NCBI GenBank assembly: GCA_943354045.1 | Contig: CALRBF010000003.1 | Span: 1 to 64,000 of the forward strand | Source: Parcubacteria group bacterium | GTDB taxonomy: Bacteria; Patescibacteria; Paceibacteria; SW-4-49-11 | DNA length: 64,000 bases | Direction: 5' to 3' | Part shown: positions 18,348 through 28,095 of the stretch, piece after piece | Layout of the letters: each line of letters begins with the position of its first letter | How positions within the stretch are numbered: the stretch's first letter is position 1 | Notes under the pieces: generated by a model | Database searches by the model: none | What the model was told of the DNA's origin: nothing | The model's input: only the letters and a program-made list of their open reading frames with translations | Made by a program: the position numbers and the translations under genes

Positions 18348-19535
18348 TTATAAGGTTTTAATAATTTCTAAAGCTTTATCTAATTGGGGATCTTTTTTAT
18401 CTTTAATATCCTCTGCTTTTAACTCAACTTCTATATCAGGCTTAATACCTTCTTTATTGATAGCTTTCCCTGATGGAGTAAACCATTCAGCAATAGTATA
18501 TTTGAGCACTGACCCATCTGGAAACTCTTGAATACTTTGTACCACACCTTTTCCAAAAGTCTTTTTACCGATCAGCTGAGTCTTTTTTAAATCTCTTAAT
18601 GCACCCGCTACAATTTCTGAGGCTGAGGCTGATCCCTCATTAACTAATACTACTAATTTAATATCACTATATTTGGGATTTTTTTTCGTTTTTAATTCTT
18701 CTAACACTTTATCATTTTTACTTTTTTCCGTTACGGCAATAGAGCCTTTAGGAGCAAATAATTCTATTATCTCTACTGCAGATTGTAAATATCCTCCAGG
18801 ATTATTCCTGAAGTCCAATACTACTTTTTTGACACCCTTTTGATTAAGTTCAGCTAATTTAGAATCTAATTCCTGAGCTGTCTCAGCTTGAAATTGAGAA
18901 ATAGAAATTATAGCAATACCATCTTTTTCCTCAATTTTAATATTAGGAATATCTATTATTTCCCTAATAATAGTAAATGTTTTAAGTCCATCTTGATCTT
19001 TTCTTGCTATTTCTAATTTAACTTCAGTTCCCTTTTCTCCTCTTATTTTAGTTACAGCTTTTTCTACACTAAGCCCAATAGTACTTTCCCCATTAATAGT
19101 CACAATTTCATCCCCAGGTAATAAACCGGCCTTATTGGCTGGAGTTCCATCAATAGGGGCTACAATAATAAGTTTATCTTCCTTTAAGCCGATTTCCGCA
19201 CCAATACCTTCAAATTTTCCCTCTAAATTCTCTTGAAATGAATTATATTCATCTTTTGAAAAATATACGGTATAGGGGTCATCAAGAGAATTCACTAAAC
19301 CCTTAATTGAACCTAATTCTATATCTTTTTTATCATTAATTTGATCAGGATATAAATATTTATCTCGTAAAAAACTATATACATTTTGTAATCCTTTTGT
19401 TTCAAAATTATTAGAACTAGAAGATAAAGGAGTATTACCAATAAAACTATGCACATAATCATCGAAATACAAACCGCCTAATACAAAGGAGATTCCAAGT
19501 AATATAATGGTAAAGAGAATATTGAGAGGTTTCAT
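18348..19535 (-). CDS. S41 carboxy-terminal processing protease
   Basis: This 395-aa CtpA/Prc-like serine protease acts outside the membrane. The N-terminal signal or anchor helix covers residues 4-24. A PDZ domain (about 115-190) contains APIDGTPANKAGLLPGDEIVTINGE. The catalytic domain has VVLDFRNNPGGYL, the nucleophile Ser in NEGSASASEIVAGAL and the catalytic Lys in GKKTFGKGVVQS. It is the last gene of a tightly packed pgk-GT4-LCP-GT2-S41 run, so it probably processes envelope proteins or wall enzymes. Confidence 0.93.
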   Translation of the reverse strand: MKPLNILFTIILLGISFVLGGLYFDDYVHSFIGNTPLSSSSNNFETKGLQNVYSFLRDKYLYPDQINDKKDIELGSIKGLVNSLDDPYTVYFSKDEYNSFQENLEGKFEGIGAEIGLKEDKLIIVAPIDGTPANKAGLLPGDEIVTINGESTIGLSVEKAVTKIRGEKGTEVKLEIARKDQDGLKTFTIIREIIDIPNIKIEEKDGIAIISISQFQAETAQELDSKLAELNQKGVKKVVLDFRNNPGGYLQSAVEIIELFAPKGSIAVTEKSKNDKVLEELKTKKNPKYSDIKLVVLVNEGSASASEIVAGALRDLKKTQLIGKKTFGKGVVQSIQEFPDGSVLKYTIAEWFTPSGKAINKEGIKPDIEVELKAEDIKDKKDPQLDKALEIIKTL

Positions 19536-19545
19536 AATGACAATT

Positions 19546-20367
19546 TTATGTTAATTGATGAGGATTAGGTCTTAGCCAAGTTTTAAGAAAAAATGTAATA
19601 CCATCTTGAATATGTATCCAATATGCTTTACTAAATAGTAATTTTAAGAATATTCCATTTTGACTTGATTTGCGATGATAATGATACATTTGTACTTCGG
19701 GAAAATATATAACTTTTTTCTTTATTGACCAAATTTGCCAAGCAAAATAGGTATCTGATAAATAGAGAAACATATCTTCATCTAAATATCCTATTTCCTC
19801 TACAATAGCTTTTGGGAACATATAGGCAGCTCCCAATACCCAATCGACTTCTTTAGTTGAATTGTGATCCCAGTCAGCCATACGAAAATGGGCTAAAGCT
19901 TTTTGTGCAAATGGTAATAGCCCTATTGGGGTTCTACGATAAAGAGCAATGAATGGAGTTAAGAAGTGATAACTTGACTCTTGAATTGATCCATCAAAAT
20001 TAAGAAGTTGTGGAGAAATAATTCCAACAGAAGGGTTATTATCTAAATATTCCACCATTTTCTCTACAATACCAGGTTCAATAAAGGCATCAGTATTCAG
20101 ATTAAATATATACTGAGCTTCAGCTTTCTTAACACAAGCATTTACCCCCTTAGTATAGCCGGTATTTTGTAGTTGTCTTAAAAAAATAATTTCTGGGTAT
20201 TTGCTCCTAATTTCCTCCTCCACCTCTTCAGCATCTCGTGAAGCATTATCTAGTACGATAATTTGAAAAGGGATATTAATATGAGCCTGATAAATTTTTT
20301 TCAAACAGTAAAGTAATAATTCCTTTGTATTATAATTAACAATAGTTAATGCTACCTTATATTTCAT
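19546..20367 (-). CDS. Family 2 glycosyltransferase
   Basis: This 273-aa GT-A fold enzyme starts with the typical KVALTIVNYNTKELLLYCL. The DXD-like motif is in YIFNLNTDAFIEPG, and DWVLGAAYMFPKAIVEEIGYLDEDMFLYLSDTYFAWQIW fits the rhamnosyl-transferase-like (WbbL-type) GT2 group. It has no strong membrane segment and probably works on the cytoplasmic face. It lies between the LCP and S41 genes, so the product is probably a wall-linked polysaccharide. Confidence 0.9.
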   Translation of the reverse strand: MKYKVALTIVNYNTKELLLYCLKKIYQAHINIPFQIIVLDNASRDAEEVEEEIRSKYPEIIFLRQLQNTGYTKGVNACVKKAEAQYIFNLNTDAFIEPGIVEKMVEYLDNNPSVGIISPQLLNFDGSIQESSYHFLTPFIALYRRTPIGLLPFAQKALAHFRMADWDHNSTKEVDWVLGAAYMFPKAIVEEIGYLDEDMFLYLSDTYFAWQIWSIKKKVIYFPEVQMYHYHRKSSQNGIFLKLLFSKAYWIHIQDGITFFLKTWLRPNPHQLT

Positions 20368-20368
20368 A

Positions 20369-21427
20369 TTATTTTTTGGTATCTTGAGTATTCACTATAG
20401 GGAAAATATCTTTAATATCCTCTTTAAAAGCATTAAAGTTACCCGTTTTTGGTATAATCACATATCCTATACCAGGTTCTGTTTTAGAGGTAAAAGGTCC
20501 ATCAGCAGATGTGTCATATCCTTTTTGAATCATTGCATCTAAATCAAGGTCATTGAGAGTATTTACTGTAGTCTTTAATTCATCTAATGTCATAGTTGTT
20601 TTAACATGACTTCCCAAATTATTTAATGTATTAATTAAAAATACCGGATTTTTAAGGGCGTCTGTTTGTTGGGCCTTATCTTTTATCGCAGTTAATACTT
20701 CTCTTTGTCTTCGAGAACGATCAAAGTCACTACTACTTAATCTCGCCCATACATATTTGAGAGCTCTATCACTATTCAAATCATTAGGTCCTTTTTTTAC
20801 TCGAATCCCCCCCTCATAATTAGGATCATAAAAGTCACTCGCAGCATTGACTGTGATTCCCCCTAATGCATCGATAATTCCCTTGAAAGCAATAAAGTCT
20901 ACACTAATTCCATAATGCATAGGAAGTCCTGTCATTTCCTCTAATACTTTCATAGTATATTGTAGTCCTTGAGGGGGCTTTTGTTGTGACCCTATGGCAT
21001 GAGCAGAGTTTAATTTTCCATAATTTTGAGTGCCTGGAATTTTAATTTTTAAATCCCGAGGAATAGAAATCATAGCCACCTGCTTGCTATCATTCTTAAT
21101 AGAGATAATCATTATAGAGTCTGATAATAATCCTCCATTGGGATCATTTTCTCCTCGCATACCCAATAATACAATATTAGTTCTGCCATCATCTGATTTT
21201 AACTCTTTACTAGGTGCTCCTGGTAATAAAGAACGGGCTGTGTCAAAAATAGACTGCTTTTCTCCTGTGATATTATTAATTGATTTATTGGCCTGATATC
21301 CAAAATATCCAAGTACTGATATTGCTATCAACAAAGTTACCCCTAATACAATAAGAATTATTTTCTTCCAAGATTTCATCTTTTTCTTAGTTTTATGATG
21401 CTCATTTGTAGGAATAATTTTTCTCAT
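20369..21427 (-). CDS. LytR-CpsA-Psr family glycopolymer transferase
   Basis: This 352-aa protein has a basic cytoplasmic N-terminus, a membrane helix (about residues 22-45) and an extracellular LCP domain. Family marks are DGRTNIVLLGMRG, MISIPRDLKI, GGITVNAASDFYD and the Arg-rich phosphate-binding stretch SSSDFDRSRRQREVL. LCP enzymes move undecaprenyl-linked glycopolymers onto peptidoglycan. Its neighbours are two glycosyltransferases, which suits attachment of a surface polysaccharide. The start overlaps the upstream GT4 stop. Confidence 0.92.
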   Translation of the reverse strand: MRKIIPTNEHHKTKKKMKSWKKIILIVLGVTLLIAISVLGYFGYQANKSINNITGEKQSIFDTARSLLPGAPSKELKSDDGRTNIVLLGMRGENDPNGGLLSDSIMIISIKNDSKQVAMISIPRDLKIKIPGTQNYGKLNSAHAIGSQQKPPQGLQYTMKVLEEMTGLPMHYGISVDFIAFKGIIDALGGITVNAASDFYDPNYEGGIRVKKGPNDLNSDRALKYVWARLSSSDFDRSRRQREVLTAIKDKAQQTDALKNPVFLINTLNNLGSHVKTTMTLDELKTTVNTLNDLDLDAMIQKGYDTSADGPFTSKTEPGIGYVIIPKTGNFNAFKEDIKDIFPIVNTQDTKK

Positions 21428-22542
21428 AGTGTATCTACTTTTTTAATCACTTCAAGTGTTTCTTTGGCACATCTTTGCCAAGAAAATTGTTTAACTCGTT
21501 TTAAACCTTTTTGCCGCATTTCTTGTCTTAATTTTGAATTAGTACATACAGTATCTAATACTTTTACCATATCGTCAATATTATGAGGGTCAAAGGAAAG
21601 ACTTGCATCCCCTCCCACCTCTACAAGACTTGGAGTATTAGAGACCAGAGTAGGGACGCCGCAAGCCATAGCTTCTAGTATAGGTAAGCCAAATCCTTCA
21701 TAAAAACTTGGTAATATGAATATATTAGCACCCCATAATAATGGACTTAATTCCGCATCTTCAAATCGCCCGGTAAAAATAATATCCCCGCTATAATCAT
21801 CTCCTATATCCTTCATAACTTCTTCTACCATCCAAGCTTTTGCCCCTGCAATAACAAGTTGATATTCATGGGATGTATTGTGCCGTAACTTCTGATAGGC
21901 TTTGATTAATCCCTGAATATTTTTGCGGGGCTGCACATTACCAATATACAGTATATAAGGTTTTGTAATACCATACTTCACCTTAACTTCATCTACCATA
22001 TGCTGCTCTCCATCTTTTATTAACCGAAATCTATCTGTATCCACCCCATGATACACAACGGTAATACGATTAGGGTTAATATGATAAAATTTAATAATAT
22101 CTTGTTTTGTGGCTTCAGTAATTGCAATTAGATGATTTGCTTTAGTAATTGCTTCTCTAACATATAATTTATGTAAGAAGGCATCCCTAGCGGGAAATGT
22201 TTCTGGATATAAAAGAAACGCTAAATCATGAATAGTAACAACAGATTTTTGTTTACGTGGCTTTAAGAATGGAAGCATTTGAATGGGCATAAACAAAATA
22301 TCTGGTTTATCACGCCGCAATAAAAAGGGGAATACTCTTTGTGTCCACATAAAAGGAGCCTGATTCACTTTATGTTCAAAATTAGGAGCTTCTACTCTTT
22401 TCCCATTGGGTTTATTATAATAAAACATATATTGATTTTCTGTATCAATATCCCGAAGACCTCGAAATAAATTAAGCATATAGGTTTGATTCCCATCTTC
22501 TCTTTCTTGACATAAATGTGAGGCATGTACTGCAATTTTCAT
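21424..22542 (-). CDS. Family 4 glycosyltransferase
   Basis: This 372-aa GT-B enzyme shows the donor-binding half YILYIGNVQPRKNIQGLIKAY, FTGRFEDAELSPLLWGANIFILPSFYEGFGLPILEAMACGVPTLVSN (E-x7-E type motif) and a typical C-terminal region. It resembles mannosyl- or rhamnosyl-transferases of exopolysaccharide pathways. Its start overlaps the pgk stop and its end overlaps the LCP start, so translation is probably coupled. Confidence 0.93.
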   Translation of the reverse strand: MKIAVHASHLCQEREDGNQTYMLNLFRGLRDIDTENQYMFYYNKPNGKRVEAPNFEHKVNQAPFMWTQRVFPFLLRRDKPDILFMPIQMLPFLKPRKQKSVVTIHDLAFLLYPETFPARDAFLHKLYVREAITKANHLIAITEATKQDIIKFYHINPNRITVVYHGVDTDRFRLIKDGEQHMVDEVKVKYGITKPYILYIGNVQPRKNIQGLIKAYQKLRHNTSHEYQLVIAGAKAWMVEEVMKDIGDDYSGDIIFTGRFEDAELSPLLWGANIFILPSFYEGFGLPILEAMACGVPTLVSNTPSLVEVGGDASLSFDPHNIDDMVKVLDTVCTNSKLRQEMRQKGLKRVKQFSWQRCAKETLEVIKKVDTL

Positions 22543-23609
22543 GAATTCTTTGTATTATTTTCAAGAGCTTGTATTCCGGGTAATTGCCCTTTTTGAGCTA
22601 TATACTCAAGTATAGCTCCACCCCCAGTTGAGATAAAATCTATTTTTGATTCTTGATGTAAATTATAAATTTCATCTACCGTTTCTCCCCCACCAAGTAC
22701 GGAATAACTCGATTCATTCTGAGCAATAGCTTCCGCTATATATTGAGTTCCCTCATCATAGGGTTTTTCCTCAAAATAACCCAAAGGACCATTCCAAACA
22801 ATAGTTGCGGCTTTATGAATATATTCCCCAAACAATGCTCTTGTTTTTGGGCCAATATCATATTTTTCTGCCCCTACAAAATCAATGGGTAATATAATTT
22901 TTTCACTTTGCGCCTGACCATATTCATCAATATATTCATTAGCAATTTTACCTCCAACCAATACATAGTCAAATATTTCTTCTAATACCGCTATTACTGG
23001 TAATTTGGTAGATATTTTAGCTCCTCCAATAATTGCTATTGCGGGTTTGTCGGGACTCATTAATATATGGGTCAATACTTCAATTTCTTGAGCTAATTGA
23101 AGACCTGCAAATGATGGTAAATATTCCGTAATAGCGGATACCGAAGCATGTTCTCGATGAGATACTGAGAAAGCATCATTAACATATATATCTCCTAATT
23201 GTGCCAAAGAAAAAGCAAATTCTTTATCATTTGATTCTTCCCTGGCATCAAAGCGAATATTCTCCAAAAACACTATCTCCCCATCTTGAAGATTTGCAAT
23301 ACTATCCGTACTGATTTCATTTATTGGTTTATCGATAAATGTTACTGGAAATTCCCCCAATTCTCCTAATACTTGCGCAATATATTTCAAAGATAATCCC
23401 TCAATTCCTGATTCTTGAGGATTTCCCAGATGCGCAATTAATATAATTTTAGTTTCTTTTTCTCGAAAATATTGAATGGTCGCTAAAGCTTTTTTAATAC
23501 GAAAAGTATCCTGAGGATATCCTTCAGCATTAACAGGTTCATTAACATCAATTCGTATTAAAACGTTTTTTCCTTTAAGAGAATAAGGAATATCTGGAAT
23601 ATATTTCAT
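22539..23609 (-). CDS. pgk: Phosphoglycerate kinase
   Basis: This enzyme makes ATP from 1,3-bisphosphoglycerate in glycolysis. The 356-aa form is shorter than the usual 390-415 aa. Family signatures are IRIDVNEPV (usually RxDxNVP), VNDAFSVSHREHAS, AIIGGAKISTKLPVI, VWNGPLGYFE and FISTGGGAILEY. The nucleotide loop GGGETVDE replaces the usual GGGDT/S. It is first in a five-gene run of envelope genes and is divergent from the tandem GspE gene. Confidence 0.95.
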   Translation of the reverse strand: MKYIPDIPYSLKGKNVLIRIDVNEPVNAEGYPQDTFRIKKALATIQYFREKETKIILIAHLGNPQESGIEGLSLKYIAQVLGELGEFPVTFIDKPINEISTDSIANLQDGEIVFLENIRFDAREESNDKEFAFSLAQLGDIYVNDAFSVSHREHASVSAITEYLPSFAGLQLAQEIEVLTHILMSPDKPAIAIIGGAKISTKLPVIAVLEEIFDYVLVGGKIANEYIDEYGQAQSEKIILPIDFVGAEKYDIGPKTRALFGEYIHKAATIVWNGPLGYFEEKPYDEGTQYIAEAIAQNESSYSVLGGGETVDEIYNLHQESKIDFISTGGGAILEYIAQKGQLPGIQALENNTKNS

Positions 23610-23653
23610 ATATTATTAGTATATCATATTCAATAATTATTGCCCATATAGTT

Positions 23654-23682
23654 TAGACAGGCTCAAAAGTATATGTTATACT
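23654..23682 (+). promoter_or_regulatory. Promoter of tandem GspE gene
   Basis: TAGACA (23654-23659), a 17-bp spacer and TATACT (23677-23682) preceded by the extended TGT. The start codon is 18 bp downstream of the -10 box. No obvious Shine-Dalgarno sequence is seen in the short leader. Confidence 0.75.
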
Positions 23683-23700
23683 AAATTATATATATATGCC

Positions 23701-26691
23701 ATGGCTTCAATAAATAAACAATCAAATCGTCAAAGTTTTCGAGAAAAACTCCAGACTAATACAACTGCGGGATCAAATTTAATATTAATTCGAAAGAAAG
23801 AAGAGGAGCTTGCCACACAAAGAAAGGCAAACTCTCTTGGAATTGCCTATATTAATCTTAAATTTATTCCTATTAATCCTGATGCTCTTAAAATATTAAC
23901 ACAAGAACAAGCCAAGAAGGCTGGAATGATTATATTTCAGCGCTCAGGAATTCATCTCAAAATTGCTATTGCAGACATTAATAATCCCCTTACCAAAACA
24001 ATTCTTCAACAATTTTATCAAAAAGAATATCAGATAGAATTATATTTGGTATCAAAATATAGTCTCGAGAAAGGATATGCTTCTTATGATTTTCTTCAAG
24101 ATAGAGGGCAAATTGTAAAAGATAGACTACTTATTCCTGAGCATATGATAAAAGATGCTCAGAGTGATATTGTGAAACTTGAAGATTTTGCTGACAAAAT
24201 TAATTCTGTAGAAATTTCAGAATTAATTCAAATGATTTGTGCGGGAGCCATATCTTCTTTTGCTAGTGATATACATATCGAACCAAAAGCATCTCTTACT
24301 CGCCTACGCTATCGTATTGATGGAGTTTTACAGGATATTTTAAATTTTGATTCTAATTTATATAAATCTCTCATATCACGTATCAAAAATCTTGCGTCTT
24401 TGGTACTCAATGTTAAAAGCACCTCACAAGATGGAAGATTTAGTATTGTAATTATTGATAAAGATGGTGTTAATAAACAAACTATTGATGTAAGAGTTTC
24501 TATACTTCCCAGCAAAACAGGTGAAATTATTGTAATGAGATTATTGAATACTGAAATCCATAATTTGGATATTCATTCATTTGGGATTAGACCTTCTTTT
24601 TTAGATATTATTATAAGAAATCTTGAAAAATCTCAAGGAATGATTATGTTATCAGGACCAACAGGATCAGGAAAAACTACAAGCCTTTATTCTTTCCTTA
24701 ATTATATCAATAAAAGTGAAACGAATATTATTACTCTTGAAGATCCAATTGAATATCGATTACCAAATATTAATCAAACTCAAGTTGATACAAAAAAAGG
24801 CTATACGTTTGCTAATGGCTTAAAGGCAATAGTGAGACAAGATCCAGATGTGATTATGATTGGAGAAATTAGAGATAATGATACTGCCAATATTGCGATT
24901 AATGCCTCTATTACAGGACATCTCGTATTCTCCACTATTCACACCAATGATTCTGTAGGTATTGTGACCAGATTACAAGAATTTGATGTAGCCCCTCCTC
25001 TCATCATATCTTCTATGAATTTATTTATTGCTCAAAGATTATTAAGGCGATTATGTGAATGTAAAGAAGAATATATTCCTTCAGAAGAGGAAATAACAAG
25101 TATTAATCATGCTCTTGCTATTATTTCACCTAAATCCAATATCACAATACCTAAAGAAGTAACCAAATTATATAGAGCTAAGGGATGTCCCAAATGTTAT
25201 GGGCTTGGATATAAAGGACGACTTGCTATTTATGAATTATTTGAAGCTCGCGATAATATTAAAGAGTTAATTAGTGATAATACTCCTGAGTTTAAAATAT
25301 TTCGTAAAGCTATAGAAAATGGAATGGTAACCTTATTTCAAGATGGTATTCTTCATGCTATTGATGGGGAAACTTCATTTGAAGAAGTAGTGACTGTAGC
25401 TGGAGATACCAATTATATTGAAGAATTATATGAATCAACTCTCACATCAGCCCTATCTCGCGGAATTCATATAAAAGCGAATAGTAATCCTCCTCAAATT
25501 AGTCAATTATCTGAATCTATGTCAATTAATGATCAGTTAACTGCTATCACTACAGCCGCTCTCTCAAAAAGAGCTACCGATATTCACCTTGAGCCTGATG
25601 AAGGGAATTTAATTATACGATTTCGTATTGATGGAGTACTCTATGAAGAAGCCCGTATTCCAAAATCTCTTTATCCTCAAATTCTAACTCAAATCAAAAT
25701 ATTCTCAGGATTAGCTCTTGATATCAGTAATACCATTCAGGAGGGAAGATTCACTATCTTTGCTGAAAAGAATGTTGATGTGAGGGTTTCTATTATTCCG
25801 GGAGGATATGGACAAACTATTGTACTTCGTATACTAAGATCAGATATAGCAAAACTTGGTCTCAAAGATCTTGGAATGGATGAGTATAATATTGAACTTC
25901 TCAAAGCTCAACTCAAAGCTACTACTGGACTTATATTGGTAACAGGTCCTACTAGCGCTGGAAAATCTACAACCCTGTATGCAACTCTTAATACCCTCAA
26001 TCAACCTGGAGTAAAAATCATTACCATTGAAGATCCAATTGAATATAAATTGTCAGGAATTCTCCAAACGAGTATTAATGAAGAAACCGGATATAATTTC
26101 CCCAATGCTATCAGAGCTTTACTTAGACAAAACCCTAATATTGTTCTTATTGGAGAAATTAGGGACAATGAGACCGCCAAAGTAGCCATGCAAACAGCTG
26201 CAACTGGACATCTTTTGCTATCTACTCTCCATACCAATGATGCTGCTTCTGCAATTTTGAGATTATATGATTTGGGTATTGGTCTTTCTGAAATTGCTGC
26301 TTTTGTAAATGTGACTATTGCGCAGCGAATTATTCGCAAACTTGACCCCAATACTGCTACTACTATCACATTATCTCCTGAACAAAAGGATATTATTCGA
26401 TCAAAATTACCAGAACATTATCATAATCTTATTCCTGACACCATATTACAAGCTAATTCAAGCCCTGATCATCCTGATGGATATCTTGGTATTATGGCTA
26501 TATTTGAAGTGCTTGTTATTAGCCCAACTATGAAAGAAATTATTATTAGTCAAGCATCCACTGCCCGTATTAAAGATTTAGCTATTGAAGAGGGAATGAC
26601 AACCTTGGAAGTTTCTGGTATTCTAAAAGTATTAGATCATACCACCGATTTTGCTGAAATCGAAAGAGTATTAGGTGTCACAATATTATAA
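23701..26691 (+). CDS. Tandem-duplicated GspE/PilB-type secretion ATPase
   Basis: This 996-aa hexameric-type traffic ATPase would power type IV pilus or type II-like assembly. Two complete GspE modules lie in one chain. Module 1 follows a T2SSE_N-like domain (about 20-150) and has Walker A GPTGSGKTTS near 319, Walker B IMIGEIRD near 384 and a Cys4 zinc loop (CECK to CPKC). Module 2 (about 600-996) has a changed Walker A, GPTSAGKST, near 749, Walker B VLIGEIRD near 814, and no zinc-loop cysteines. Both keep the Asp-box and His-box (STIHTND, STLHTND). No other pilus genes are in the window. Usual PilB has one module of about 560 aa. Confidence 0.92.
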   Translation: MASINKQSNRQSFREKLQTNTTAGSNLILIRKKEEELATQRKANSLGIAYINLKFIPINPDALKILTQEQAKKAGMIIFQRSGIHLKIAIADINNPLTKTILQQFYQKEYQIELYLVSKYSLEKGYASYDFLQDRGQIVKDRLLIPEHMIKDAQSDIVKLEDFADKINSVEISELIQMICAGAISSFASDIHIEPKASLTRLRYRIDGVLQDILNFDSNLYKSLISRIKNLASLVLNVKSTSQDGRFSIVIIDKDGVNKQTIDVRVSILPSKTGEIIVMRLLNTEIHNLDIHSFGIRPSFLDIIIRNLEKSQGMIMLSGPTGSGKTTSLYSFLNYINKSETNIITLEDPIEYRLPNINQTQVDTKKGYTFANGLKAIVRQDPDVIMIGEIRDNDTANIAINASITGHLVFSTIHTNDSVGIVTRLQEFDVAPPLIISSMNLFIAQRLLRRLCECKEEYIPSEEEITSINHALAIISPKSNITIPKEVTKLYRAKGCPKCYGLGYKGRLAIYELFEARDNIKELISDNTPEFKIFRKAIENGMVTLFQDGILHAIDGETSFEEVVTVAGDTNYIEELYESTLTSALSRGIHIKANSNPPQISQLSESMSINDQLTAITTAALSKRATDIHLEPDEGNLIIRFRIDGVLYEEARIPKSLYPQILTQIKIFSGLALDISNTIQEGRFTIFAEKNVDVRVSIIPGGYGQTIVLRILRSDIAKLGLKDLGMDEYNIELLKAQLKATTGLILVTGPTSAGKSTTLYATLNTLNQPGVKIITIEDPIEYKLSGILQTSINEETGYNFPNAIRALLRQNPNIVLIGEIRDNETAKVAMQTAATGHLLLSTLHTNDAASAILRLYDLGIGLSEIAAFVNVTIAQRIIRKLDPNTATTITLSPEQKDIIRSKLPEHYHNLIPDTILQANSSPDHPDGYLGIMAIFEVLVISPTMKEIIISQASTARIKDLAIEEGMTTLEVSGILKVLDHTTDFAEIERVLGVTIL

Positions 26692-26693
26692 TT

Positions 26694-27128
26694 ATGAGTA
26701 TACTTTCTCATTCCACTATACAAACCCAAGAAATCGCCCAAACTCTTGCACGAGAAGTGTTGGAAGGGTTAAAACCTCGCCTTATATTATTAGATGGCGA
26801 ACTCGGAGGAGGAAAAACAACATTTAGTCAAGGATTCCTAAAATCTCTTGGTATTACTCAAATAGTCAATAGCCCTACCTTTGTGATTATGAAACCCTAT
26901 ACTATTCCAAATTCTGAATATACGGTATATCATTTTGATTTATATCGCCTAGAGCAAGAATGGGAAGCATTAGAACTTGGTATTAATGATATTATACAAA
27001 ATCCAAAATCTATACTTCTTATTGAATGGGCTAATAAAACTCCTCGTCTCTGGGAAAATATTCCTCATATACAAATTACTTTTAATGTAATAAGCCCAGA
27101 AGAAAGATCTATTACTATTGAATTCTAA
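26694..27128 (+). CDS. tsaE: tRNA threonylcarbamoyladenosine ATPase TsaE
   Basis: TsaE is the small ATPase that supports the t6A37 modification complex for ANN-decoding tRNAs. The 144-aa length is normal. Walker A is GELGGGKTT (residues 35-43), followed by VNSPTFVIMKPY, YHFDLYRL and the LLIEWANK Walker-B-like strand. It starts 2 bp after the tandem ATPase gene. tsaB and tsaD are not in this window. Confidence 0.93.
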   Translation: MSILSHSTIQTQEIAQTLAREVLEGLKPRLILLDGELGGGKTTFSQGFLKSLGITQIVNSPTFVIMKPYTIPNSEYTVYHFDLYRLEQEWEALELGINDIIQNPKSILLIEWANKTPRLWENIPHIQITFNVISPEERSITIEF

Positions 27129-27132
27129 TATT

Positions 27133-28095
27133 ATGAGTTATCAATGTGCTATTCTTGGAGATATTTCGCTTGATAGATTTTTATTATTACCAGAAACTCC
27201 TATTATCCCCTCTCCCAATAATCCAGGAAACTTTGTATTTAACTTAGAATTAGGTCAAAAAATTCCTGTATCAGATATATATGAATCTCTGGGGGGGAAT
27301 GCCTATAATATTGCGTATGGATTAACATTATTACAAATATCATCTGCGCTTATTACTTCGGTTGGTAATGATCAATTATCTCAATATATAGTAAATACTA
27401 TTGCTGAGTCTCATATTAATACTGATCATATACATATTTCAGAAGATTCGGGCATTAATCAATCTACTATTCTCTCTCTGTCAGGTGAGCGAGTAGTATT
27501 ATCCTATCATACTCCCAAAAATTATAATTCCATACAAATTCCAGAAGCCGATTGGCTATATGTAACTTCACTTAGTCATGGAAGTGAGACACTCTTAGAA
27601 TCTTTGATTGGACAAAATATTCCCCATAGAATTGCTTTTAATCCAGGATCCCATTTACTCAAAAATAATTTAGATTTAATACATAATCTTATTCCTAAAA
27701 TGGAAATTATTTTTGTAAATAAAGAGGAGGCCCAATATATTATTAATAACTTCGAGGAGGAGTCTATACCCAATCTTATTCAATCCCTACATAGTTTAGG
27801 AATTCCTATTATTGTAATCACTGATGGGAATAAAGGAGCTTATGTCAGCGCTGAGAATATTACTCTGTATCTTCCATCAAGGCCAGTTACCGTTGCTGAG
27901 ACAACAGGAGCAGGAGACGCCTTTGCGGCCGCTTTTCTTGCTTCATTTATTCAATCCAATGACATTTCACAATCCTTAATATGGGGTATTATTCAATCCT
28001 CTGCGGTGCTCCGAGAAGTAGGTTCAGTCAATGGACTATTATCTCTGGAGGAATTAATATCAATATCCGAAACCCTAACTCCGCAAGTTATATGA
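27133..28095 (+). CDS. PfkB-family carbohydrate kinase
   Basis: This 320-aa ribokinase-fold sugar kinase starts at the ATG at 27133; an upstream TTG at 27118 would overlap tsaE and is less likely. The N-terminal substrate signature is LGGNAYNIAYGL. The C-terminal signature is ETTGAGDAFAAAFLASF with the catalytic Asp of GAGD. Substrate could be a hexose, ribose or adenosine; nothing decides it. The stop overlaps the next gene as ATGA. Confidence 0.88.
   Translation: MSYQCAILGDISLDRFLLLPETPIIPSPNNPGNFVFNLELGQKIPVSDIYESLGGNAYNIAYGLTLLQISSALITSVGNDQLSQYIVNTIAESHINTDHIHISEDSGINQSTILSLSGERVVLSYHTPKNYNSIQIPEADWLYVTSLSHGSETLLESLIGQNIPHRIAFNPGSHLLKNNLDLIHNLIPKMEIIFVNKEEAQYIINNFEEESIPNLIQSLHSLGIPIIVITDGNKGAYVSAENITLYLPSRPVTVAETTGAGDAFAAAFLASFIQSNDISQSLIWGIIQSSAVLREVGSVNGLLSLEELISISETLTPQVI

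Noticed and set aside
23701..26691. Possibility that the tandem ATPase is two genes joined by a sequencing error
   Set aside because: The linker (about residues 580-610) reads as ordinary coding sequence without start or ribosome-binding signals for a second gene. Kept as a true fusion but noted as a check.
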